Below, one piece after another: positions 1-5,392 of a stretch of DNA of 7,218 nt (position 1 is its first letter; each line of letters opens with the position of its first letter). The notes below the pieces were generated by a model, which ran no database searches, was not told the origin of the DNA, and worked only from the letters and a program-made list of their open reading frames with translations. Source of the DNA: a bacterium (GTDB lineage: Bacteria; CBDUZB01; JAGLHV01); NCBI GenBank assembly GCA_023143305.1, contig JAGLHV010000061.1, positions 1-7,218 of the forward strand. The letters are read 5' to 3'. A program made the translations under genes and the position numbers.

Positions 1-1038
1 CAGGGAAATAGCTAATGCATTACGTACCCATGAAGGTAAAAAAGGCAACGACTTTCGAATTAAACCGGATAAATATAATATGCCTATAGTCGCTAAATAC
101 GAAAATTGAAATCCAATATTAAAAAGGGACTGAGGATTAATTAAAAGAATAATCAAGGCAGAAAGATAAAGGCTGTGATGCAAATTTTTGTCCCGTCCCA
201 AAAAATACGCACCTAATCCCAAAGTAGCCATAAGAAAAGCCCGAACTGCTGAAGGACGTGCCCCTGTTATCTGGACGTAAAAAAAAATCATTATAATGGT
301 TAAAAGATAAGACCTTCTTTTAGGAATACCCAACAAGAAAAAAACTCCTAAAAAAATAAAAAGCACCAATCCTACATGAAGACCGGAAACCGCCAGAGTA
401 TGTACTATTCCACTGGCTATAAAATCCCGATAAACCTGCTGGGGAAGAATATTGCGTTCCCCCAACATTATTCCGGATAAAACCCGCCAACAGCTCTTTT
501 CTGTATATTGTTCGATTCTTTTTTTCATTTCCTGCCGTAAAAAAAAGAAAGGTGTCCATGAAAAATTTCTTTTTCCTGAAAGAATCAATTTTATATTGCT
601 GCAACCATTTACAGTTAGTAAAGAATAAATTTTTTTTCTGGATAAATACTTTTTATAATCAAACTCGCCGGGATTAAGTGCAGAAGCAGGAAAATTAAGA
701 GACCCGGTTATTTTTACTTCATCTCCCCGCTTAAAATTAAACCGGGAAGAATAACAATTAACTAATATTTTACCCGAGACATTGCCTTTTTTATTTATTA
801 TCTTTTTTACTTTAAATATAAAAACAGTTTTATTTTTTTTCTTTTCAGGCTGACTGGCAATTACACCTTCTAAGCTTATTTTTCCGGAAACAAAATGAGA
901 AATGTCTTTTTTAGGAACCTTGTTAAAAAACCCTAAATAATCAGCAGTGATTATCGATAAGAGATAAAAAGCAGTTAAAATTAAAATTATTCTTCGTGGA
1001 TACAAAATAAATTTACCAATTTCTTTTTTAATTCTCAC
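1..1038 (-). CDS. comEC: ComEC/Rec2-family DNA uptake channel, N-terminal part (cut by window edge)
   Basis: The frame is open from a GTG at 1038 to the left edge, 346 codons without a stop. ComEC is the inner-membrane channel that brings single-stranded DNA into the cell during natural transformation. The N-terminal third shows one membrane segment (about residues 14-35), then an OB-fold-like soluble region (about 45-160, DUF4131 type) containing NPGEFDYKKYL at 122-132. The competence membrane domain follows, with the signature SGLHVG at 218-223, LGER just before it, and GARPSAVRAFLMA after it. The rest of the membrane domain and any C-terminal metallo-beta-lactamase domain lie outside the window; family members are usually 700-800 residues. 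GTG is the first start after an in-frame TAA and has only a weak AAG-rich ribosome site, so the start is moderately sure. It lies 94 bases after the HAMP gene, same strand. The family call is secure; active transformation in this organism is not shown. Confidence 0.93.
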   Translation of the reverse strand, partial: MRIKKEIGKFILYPRRIILILTAFYLLSIITADYLGFFNKVPKKDISHFVSGKISLEGVIASQPEKKKNKTVFIFKVKKIINKKGNVSGKILVNCYSSRFNFKRGDEVKITGSLNFPASALNPGEFDYKKYLSRKKIYSLLTVNGCSNIKLILSGKRNFSWTPFFFLRQEMKKRIEQYTEKSCWRVLSGIMLGERNILPQQVYRDFIASGIVHTLAVSGLHVGLVLFIFLGVFFLLGIPKRRSYLLTIIMIFFYVQITGARPSAVRAFLMATLGLGAYFLGRDKNLHHSLYLSALIILLINPQSLFNIGFQFSYLATIGILYLSGLIRKSLPFLPSWVRNALAISL

Positions 1039-1132
1039 CTTGCCGATATTTACTTAAAATCCAAATATTTTCCGGCTCCAAGGCGTTTTTCAATTATTTT
1101 AAAATATACTCAGACCTGTTTTTTCTAAGCAC

Positions 1133-1693
1133 TTATTCTAATTTAAAATTTTCCTTCCCTTCTTTCAACCTATTTATATTTTCTTCTATTTCTTCCTGTA
1201 GCATTATAATTTTTTTATTGTCTATTTTTTCTTCGGTTAAAAATTCATTTAATATTTTCATTTTTTCGTCTAAGCTATCCATTAAATTTTTTTCTTTTTT
1301 TGACTGTTCTCTTAAAACATCTACTAACCGGTTGATTTTACCTACAAATTCATTTAATTCATCAGTTTTTCTTATTTGAATATTACGGCTAAAATCTCCC
1401 TGCCGAATTAACCCAACAACTTTCTCTATACGACTGATTGGTCCGGCAATACGATGAGACAAAAGAAAACATAAAATAGCCTCAAATATTAATAAAACCC
1501 CTATTTTCCCTGCTACCAATTTTCCTGTTTTTACAATCAGTTCTTCAAAGAAAAATTCTCCTTTTAACAATTCTATCCACAAAGTAAAAAACACACTTAA
1601 ACTTACAAACAAAGTAATTACCAACATTAAAAGAAAAAGAAATACTGCATACCGAAATTGAAAACTACTTTGATTTATATATTTTTTCCTCAT
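1133..1693 (-). CDS. HAMP-domain membrane protein with coiled-coil tail, no output domain
   Basis: This 186-residue protein has two membrane helices (about 15-41 and 60-80) joined by a loop of only about 20 residues, so there is no periplasmic sensor domain. A HAMP domain follows at about 77-130, marked by RIAGPISRIEKVV and, after the connector, TDELNEFVGKINRLVDVL. Residues 130-180 are charged and heptad-like and probably form a coiled coil. It ends there: no histidine kinase, GGDEF or methyl-accepting signalling hairpin is present, and the usual MCP methylation consensus is absent, although Glu pairs occur (EE at 154-155, 167-168 and 170-171). HAMP domains pass conformational signals from membrane helices to cytoplasmic domains, so this may be a signalling adaptor or a stub receptor. 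An AAGGAT ribosome site lies 11 bases before the ATG. It starts 42 bases after the 7TM gene, and a neighbouring CheR makes a chemotaxis-type link plausible. Domain call firm, role unknown. Confidence 0.88.
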   Translation of the reverse strand: MRKKYINQSSFQFRYAVFLFLLMLVITLFVSLSVFFTLWIELLKGEFFFEELIVKTGKLVAGKIGVLLIFEAILCFLLSHRIAGPISRIEKVVGLIRQGDFSRNIQIRKTDELNEFVGKINRLVDVLREQSKKEKNLMDSLDEKMKILNEFLTEEKIDNKKIIMLQEEIEENINRLKEGKENFKLE

Positions 1694-1735
1694 TATTAGA
1701 TACTATCCTTACTTATTGTTTATTTATTTTCTTCT

Positions 1736-2524
1736 TTATATCTTTACTTCTTTCTTTAAAGAAATTTTCAAGCTGATTATTTCAAAAATACCTGCCATCA
1801 ATGCTCCTGCATAATATATCCACCACTGATTGGGAATATTCCAAAAAATAAAAGTAAACCCGCAAAAAAGCATAGAAAGCCCAAAACTGAAAACAGCAAA
1901 AGATTGAAACAACAATTTTTTAGGCATATTATCATATATTGTATCTTTAGGAAAAGTGACCGAACGCCGTAAACTAATAGTACCAGCTATAATCATCATC
2001 ATTACCGGACTTAAAAAACGAATTACAAATAAAATAGGCATAAGCTTTCTATTCGGATTAGCTTCATGAAACCATATCCCATCATAAACTACATATTTAC
2101 CTATTTTAAAAATTTCTTTAGATCCGCCAACAGCAAAAACATTAATAACAGCAAACAAAACTGCTAACAACAAACAGCCTGAAAATATTATGATAATAAA
2201 TTTTTTAGTGATTTTTTCATGCCCTAACGAAAAACTGAGTAATCCTATAAATACCGCTGGAGAAAAAAGTCCTATCATAAGAAATTCACGAATATTATTG
2301 ATTATAAGAGGCACAGGATGCGGACCTAACAGAATTTGTAAAGGGCGCGTCATTAAAAAAACTCCAAAAAAAATAAACCCCCAGAATGCTCCCTTATAAG
2401 TAACTCGTCCGGTAACCAATAATCGCATAGGAGCAATATATTTAATATACCCGGCCATAAAAAAATATACCATCCCGGCTAAAACAGGTACAATAATATT
2501 AGCAATAAATAATATTTTATTCAT
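1736..2524 (-). CDS. Seven-helix membrane protein of unknown function
   Basis: I do not recognise a named family. The 262 residues give about seven hydrophobic helices, near 4-26, 46-66, 78-99, 109-131, 163-184, 206-228 and 234-252. Helix 2 ends in a polar stretch, TRPLQILLGPHPVPLI (59-74), and helix 5 is preceded by a soluble loop (135-162) with GKYVVYDGIWFHEANPNRK at 142-160; both look like possible functional sites. The protein ends in a short basic tail with no soluble output domain. The layout recalls the 7TM sensor regions found at the N-terminus of some histidine kinases and diguanylate cyclases, but that is similarity of shape only; a transporter is also possible. Its ATG overlaps the stop of the TPR frame (ATGA, 2524-2521), so it is probably translationally coupled to it. 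The HAMP gene follows 42 bases downstream. A partnership with CheR-TPR and HAMP is an inference from position. Confidence 0.85.
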   Translation of the reverse strand: MNKILFIANIIVPVLAGMVYFFMAGYIKYIAPMRLLVTGRVTYKGAFWGFIFFGVFLMTRPLQILLGPHPVPLIINNIREFLMIGLFSPAVFIGLLSFSLGHEKITKKFIIIIFSGCLLLAVLFAVINVFAVGGSKEIFKIGKYVVYDGIWFHEANPNRKLMPILFVIRFLSPVMMMIIAGTISLRRSVTFPKDTIYDNMPKKLLFQSFAVFSFGLSMLFCGFTFIFWNIPNQWWIYYAGALMAGIFEIISLKISLKKEVKI

Positions 2525-2949
2525 TTTTTTTCATTCACATTCTTTTTAGATGTTTTTATTTTATCAATATTCTGCCGGCATGTTTGAATTAACAATCTAG
2601 CTGTAATTCCTTCTGAAAATTCCATTATTTTTTCCGGGGAAGATTTTATTAGAACTTTTATTGCATTAATATACTCTTTTATAGCTTCTTCATCTTTACC
2701 TTGCAGCTGATAAATGCGTGCCATATTAAAATAAGCCAAACTAAAATCTCTATCAATATAAATAACTTTTCTAAATTCACTGATTGCCTCATGGGACTGC
2801 CCCATTTTATCATAAACAACTCCCAGAAGAAAATGAGCAGCAAGAAATAAAGGAACAATTTGTATTGCCCATTGACAAGACTCTATCGCTTCAACAAATT
2901 GATGAGAATTAGCATGAATTTTTCCTGCTAAAAAATGCGCTTCAGCCAT
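2521..2949 (-). CDS. TPR region, probably the C-terminal half of the CheR gene in a shifted frame
   Basis: From the ATG at 2949 this frame encodes 142 residues with three tetratricopeptide repeats (about 2-35, 36-69 and 70-103), each with the usual small and aromatic positions, for example AHFLLGVVYDKMGQSHEAI. TPRs bind other proteins. A tail containing FSEGITARLLIQTCR follows. The ATG is a poor start: it has no Shine-Dalgarno, and the same frame is open upstream to about 3156, where residues PRDLYSKAVELFEEGEFSQA form a further TPR just before it. This frame therefore reads naturally as the continuation of the CheR gene after a -1 shift at the A6 run at 3083-3088. CheR proteins with C-terminal TPRs are a known architecture of about 480-500 residues, and the joined product here would be 489. 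Its stop overlaps the start of the 7TM gene. A separate small TPR protein is possible but less likely. Confidence 0.8.
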   Translation of the reverse strand: MAEAHFLAGKIHANSHQFVEAIESCQWAIQIVPLFLAAHFLLGVVYDKMGQSHEAISEFRKVIYIDRDFSLAYFNMARIYQLQGKDEEAIKEYINAIKVLIKSSPEKIMEFSEGITARLLIQTCRQNIDKIKTSKKNVNEKK

Positions 2950-3020
2950 TTGAGAATCTATTTTAAGAACTTCTGTAACTTTTCCTAAAGCTTGAGAAAA
3001 CTCTCCCTCTTCAAATAATT

Positions 3021-3989
3021 CTACGGCTTTGCTGTATAAATCCCTGGGTAAAGTAGCTTCATTAAAAGATTTCGCCTCTGCCTTTTTTCCGAAACAACAG
3101 TTTCTTCTTTGTTGTTTACAATTTTTTCTATTTGCGGTAAATCCTGCCTTCTTTTTTTATATATGAAAATGTCTTTCCATTTAAATGGCACAAACTCAGA
3201 AGATATATGTTGCAAAGTTTCTGCATATCCAATAAAAAAATAACCACTATTTTTAAGGCTCCTATAAAAATTATGTATAACCCTTACAATTGATTCTAAT
3301 TTAAAATAAATAGTAACATTACGGCAAAAAATAATATCCCATCCCTCCATTTTAGCTAAAGGGTATGGTTCTTTAATCAAGTTGAAATATTCAAATTTCA
3401 CCATTTTTTTTACTTTATCTTTTAGTTGAAATTTATTTTTATCTATCTGTATAAAATATTTATTTTTTATTTTTTCACTGACTAATTTCAAAGCATACGC
3501 AGAATAAATTCCCTTTTTTGCTTTGCTTAATGCTTTTTTGCTTACATCTGTGGCTAAAATTTCAATATTCCAATCGTTATAAAATCCAAGCGCCTCCAAA
3601 ATAGCTATAGCTACAGTATAAGGCTCTTCCCCTGTAGAACATCCTGCACTCCAGATTTTAATACCCTCCCCATATACCATCTTTTCCGCTATTGATGTAG
3701 AAAGAATGTATTCTTTTAAAAATTTAAAATGCCCGGGCCCCCTAAAGAAGTAAGTCTCATTTATGGTTATTAAACTCAGTAATTCTTTAAATTCTTCTTC
3801 TCCCAAGGCATCACATTTAAGAAAAGAATAATACTCGTAATAATTTCTAAATCCTTTAGCGCTTATTCTGAAAAGAAGGCTTATTCTTAAGGAATCCTCC
3901 CTGTTTCTATCCAAAAAAATACCACTGTTTTCCAGGATAAAATTTTGAAATAATTTAAATTCTTGTTCCGTTAAATCCGGATTAATCAT
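3021..3989 (-). CDS. cheR: CheR-type chemoreceptor glutamate methyltransferase
   Basis: CheR transfers methyl groups from S-adenosylmethionine to glutamates of chemoreceptors in the cytoplasm. The N-terminal all-helical domain (about 1-75) carries LTEQEFKLFQNFILENSGI at 6-24. The catalytic domain starts with NETYFFRGPGHF (77-88) and shows the SAM-binding motif IWSAGCSTGEEPYTVA (112-127), the acidic motif IEILATDVS (142-150), FCRNVTIYF (221-229) and GYFFIGYAETL (249-259). All expected CheR landmarks are present. The last 20 residues of this frame are basic and unlike CheR, because the frame leaves the gene at an A6 run (codons 301-303) and ends at 3021; the shifted frame continues into TPRs. 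The ATG at 3989 fits the family N-terminus but has little ribosome-site signal. It lies 57 bases after mgtC. No CheB, CheA, CheW or full receptor is in the window, so its substrate is unknown. Confidence 0.93.
   Translation of the reverse strand: MINPDLTEQEFKLFQNFILENSGIFLDRNREDSLRISLLFRISAKGFRNYYEYYSFLKCDALGEEEFKELLSLITINETYFFRGPGHFKFLKEYILSTSIAEKMVYGEGIKIWSAGCSTGEEPYTVAIAILEALGFYNDWNIEILATDVSKKALSKAKKGIYSAYALKLVSEKIKNKYFIQIDKNKFQLKDKVKKMVKFEYFNLIKEPYPLAKMEGWDIIFCRNVTIYFKLESIVRVIHNFYRSLKNSGYFFIGYAETLQHISSEFVPFKWKDIFIYKKRRQDLPQIEKIVNNKEETVVSEKRQRRNLLMKLLYPGIYTAKP
3083..3088 (-). other. A6 run where the CheR and TPR frames join (apparent -1 frameshift)
   Basis: The coding strand reads GGAAAAAAGG here. 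In the CheR frame the codons are GAA AAA AGG; re-reading one A gives GAA AAA AAG GCA and leads without a stop into four TPRs. Before the run the TPR frame is Cys/Lys/Arg-rich nonsense bounded by a TAA at 3157-3159, and after the run the CheR frame soon stops at 3021, so the join lies at or very near this site. A 7-base inverted repeat (3092-3098 with 3111-3117) sits just upstream on the coding strand. The phase is not the classical dnaX-type A AAA AAG, since only the AAA tRNA could slip cleanly. A one-base sequencing or assembly deletion, or a true mutation, is at least as likely as programmed frameshifting. Confidence 0.75.
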
Positions 3990-4046
3990 AATTGTTTGTT
4001 TTTTGCTTAATCAACCTAAATTTATTTTTTTTACTATATTAAAATA

Positions 4047-4709
4047 TCATTCCCATCTTATTTTTTCTACACCCTCTATATTTATTAATTCGTCAACTAA
4101 ATTTTTATCAAATTTTACTTTTCTAAACTTAACATTTATTTCTATTTTTATCTTTTTAGTTATTTTTTCTTTTTCAATAATACAATTTTGTATTTTGCCA
4201 TCGGACTCTTTTAAAACTTGCTTTATTTTTTCCAGTTGTTCTCCATCACCTACCCCGCTAATATAAATTGTCTTATACCAGTCTCTCTGAAAAAAATGTT
4301 CTAATCTCCACAATAAAAGTAAGGTAAAAAGCACTAATGCTTCTGTAATAAAAGCGGCAAAATAACAACCGGAACCTATTGCCATACCAATACCCGCCAC
4401 TACCCATAAACTGGCAGCAGTAGTCAATCCTCTTACAGAAAACTTCGCCTGCATAATTGTTCCCGCGCCAATAAATCCTATTCCGGTAATAATCTGAGCG
4501 GCAATACGGGAAGGATCAACCGCAGCAACATTTCGATAAAGAAAAAACATGTGTTGGGAAACCAACATAAATAAATTCGCCCCCATACAGACTAATACAT
4601 GAGTTCTTAATCCTGCTACCCGTCCATGGGTTTCTCTTTCCCACCCAATAAGTATACCAAATAAAAAAGATAAAATTATTCTTGTTAATATCTCATTACC
4701 AGAGAACAT
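4047..4709 (-). CDS. mgtC: MgtC/SapB-family membrane protein
   Basis: This 220-residue protein is a full-length MgtC-type protein: four to five membrane helices in residues 5-135, then a cytoplasmic ACT-like domain at about 144-220. Family hallmarks are GWERETHGR (22-30), AGLRTH (32-37), the conserved RIAAQIITGIGFIGAGTIM (68-86) and VRGLTTAASLWVVAG (92-106). MgtC proteins are linked to growth at low magnesium and, in some pathogens, to control of the F1Fo ATP synthase; most members in free-living bacteria have no tested role. The start is well supported by a GGGAGGA ribosome site at 4714-4720 and an upstream promoter with an extended -10. It appears to be the first gene of the minus-strand cluster, with CheR 57 bases downstream. 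No M-box magnesium riboswitch was recognised in its short leader. Confidence 0.95.
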   Translation of the reverse strand: MFSGNEILTRIILSFLFGILIGWERETHGRVAGLRTHVLVCMGANLFMLVSQHMFFLYRNVAAVDPSRIAAQIITGIGFIGAGTIMQAKFSVRGLTTAASLWVVAGIGMAIGSGCYFAAFITEALVLFTLLLLWRLEHFFQRDWYKTIYISGVGDGEQLEKIKQVLKESDGKIQNCIIEKEKITKKIKIEINVKFRKVKFDKNLVDELINIEGVEKIRWE

Positions 4710-4713
4710 TTAA

Positions 4714-4720
4714 TCCTCCC
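4714..4720 (-). promoter_or_regulatory. Ribosome binding site of mgtC
   Basis: GGGAGGA on the minus strand, four bases before the ATG at 4709, is a near-perfect Shine-Dalgarno and fixes the mgtC start. It is far stronger than the sites before the other genes of the cluster. Confidence 0.8.
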
Positions 4721-4732
4721 ATATTAAACTCC

Positions 4733-4749
4733 CTTTTGCTTTACAAAAG
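4733..4749 (-). repeat. Inverted repeat at the predicted mgtC transcription start
   Basis: CTTTTG and CAAAAG form a perfect 6-base inverted repeat with a 5-base spacer, lying between the -10 box and the ribosome site. Its position at the expected +1 fits a repressor operator or a small leader hairpin. It is short and AT-rich, so chance is possible. Confidence 0.4.
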
Positions 4750-4750
4750 T

Positions 4751-4779
4751 ATCCTATCAAAATTAGTAAAAAAAGTCAA
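4751..4779 (-). promoter_or_regulatory. Sigma-70-type promoter for the mgtC cluster
   Basis: On the minus strand, TTGACT (4774-4779) and TAGGAT (4751-4756) are separated by exactly 17 bases, and a TG one base before the -10 makes it an extended -10. The start would be near 4744, giving a leader of about 35 bases before the mgtC ATG. It is the strongest promoter-like match in the window. Confidence 0.7.
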
Positions 4780-4814
4780 AATATTTTATTTTCCCTAAAA
4801 AAATTAAATCATAC

Positions 4815-4967
4815 AGGTTTCTTCCCAAACAAAACTATCAGGTAAGAGATAAAAAACAATAGTTTCCCTGCTTTTTCTGTTTCCTAAACACTTTGTAATT
4901 TTAGTAATTTTTATATCTAAAATTTATCAACGAAGAAATAAATTTCCGGGGAAACTCCTGATAACCT
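4815..4967 (+). ncRNA. Possible structured RNA (nested inverted repeats)
   Basis: Helices can be drawn one inside another: AGGTT 4815-4819 with AACCT 4963-4967, TATCAGG 4836-4842 with CCTGATA 4957-4963 (A4963 can serve only one of the two), AGTTTCCCTG 4861-4870 with CGGGGAAACT 4947-4956 (ten pairs, one of them T-G), and AATTTTAG 4897-4904 with CTAAAATT 4917-4924. The 3' sides of the three outer helices are contiguous. The G-U pair exists only if the plus strand is transcribed, which slightly favours that strand. A second pairing, GTTTCC 4879-4884 with GGAAAC 4950-4955, would compete with the main helix. I match it to no known riboswitch, and no clear promoter directly precedes it. It is a candidate only. 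Confidence 0.35.
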
Positions 4968-4999
4968 AAATCCGATAAAGAGAAAAGGAACTAGACGAT

Positions 5000-5058
5000 A
5001 AAAAGCAAAAAAGATTTCACCAAACAGGTGCAAAAGGATATAAAAAAACTTGCTTTTT
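5000..5058. repeat. 9-base inverted repeat next to the extended -10
   Basis: AAAAAGCAA (5000-5008) and TTGCTTTTT (5050-5058) are exact reverse complements, and a smaller CACC/GGTG pair lies between them. It could be a paired regulator site or RNA stem upstream of the permease promoter region, but its low complexity makes chance likely. Confidence 0.3.
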
Positions 5059-5066
5059 GGTATAAT
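5058..5066 (+). promoter_or_regulatory. Extended -10 promoter element
   Basis: TGG followed by a consensus TATAAT (5061-5066) forms an extended -10 on the plus strand. No -35 is seen at the usual distance. The right arm of a 9-base inverted repeat (5050-5058) abuts it. A transcript would start near 5073 and cross the hairpins at 5158-5202 before the permease gene. Confidence 0.4.
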
Positions 5067-5157
5067 AATACTTGATACGGAAATTTTAAAAAGTAGTTAC
5101 AAAATCTTCCCATTAGAACTATCCAATTGAATTGATTAATAATTTTTTCAGTCATAA

Positions 5158-5210
5158 TAGGTTGATCCGGCCGAAACCTAAGACCAATATCGAAATTTGG
5201 GTGTTTTTTT
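5158..5210 (+). terminator. Weak terminator-like hairpin with a competing hairpin
   Basis: ACCTAA (5176-5181) can pair with TTGGGT (5197-5202), including one G-U, and is followed after one base by seven T (5204-5210). The alternative stem TAGGTT (5158-5163) with AACCTA (5175-5180) uses the same bases, so only one can form. This is the geometry of an attenuator, but the stems are short, the loop is 15 bases and the G+C is modest. Confidence 0.3.
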
Positions 5211-5214
5211 ATTC

Positions 5215-5243
5215 TTGTTTTCTCCTAAAACTTTTACTATAAT
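5215..5243 (+). promoter_or_regulatory. Sigma-70-type promoter for the permease gene
   Basis: TTGTTT (5215-5220) and a consensus TATAAT (5238-5243) are 17 bases apart on the plus strand. The start would be near 5250, leaving a leader of about 140 bases before the permease ATG. The -35 matches only at TTG, so strength is uncertain. Confidence 0.5.
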
Positions 5244-5392
5244 TAAGTATTGATTGAACTGGTGACTTTTTAAATACTTCTTTGATATTAATGGTGTTAA
5301 AAAAAATGTGCCCTTTGTAGAATAATATTCATAAATAATTCAATTAAAACAAGGTCTGCTTGCTTTTAAAAATTTAATTCGAAAATAAAATT

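Larger units (their letters stand above)
4710..5392. other. 683-base divergent intergenic region without a supported gene
   Basis: No convincing reading frame was found on either strand. The mgtC promoter and leader occupy 4710-4779. A nested set of inverted repeats lies at 4815-4967, a 9-base inverted repeat at 5000-5058, an extended -10 element at 5058-5066, competing hairpins with a T7 run at 5158-5210, and a -35/-10 pair at 5215-5243. From 5244 to the permease ATG I see only AT-rich sequence with no clear Shine-Dalgarno. The length is large for a divergent promoter region and leaves room for a small RNA. Confidence 0.7.

Noticed and set aside
320..604. Minus-strand reading frame of 94 codons
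   Set aside because: It lies in another frame within comEC, whose own frame carries the family motifs here.
1095..1106. Perfect 12-base palindrome TATTTTAAAATA between the HAMP gene and comEC
   Set aside because: It is pure A/T, such palindromes are expected in DNA this AT-rich, and there is no GC stem or T run to make it a terminator.
2190..2399. Plus-strand reading frame of 69 codons
   Set aside because: It is antisense to the seven-helix membrane gene, has no ribosome site and no recognisable domain.
3081..3090. Canonical dnaX-type slippery heptamer at the CheR/TPR junction
   Set aside because: The letters A AAA AAG are present, but the reading phase is GAA AAA AGG, so tandem tRNA slippage is not favoured and no strong downstream stem is visible.
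4003..4266. Plus-strand reading frame of 87 codons
   Set aside because: It is antisense to the mgtC C-terminal region; its Phe/Ser/Ile-rich product is what A-rich coding DNA gives on the opposite strand.
4801..5392. Known riboswitch classes (cyclic-di-GMP, TPP, SAM, cobalamin, glycine, fluoride, T-box, M-box)
   Set aside because: I compared the remembered core motifs by eye and none is present; only unclassified inverted repeats remain.
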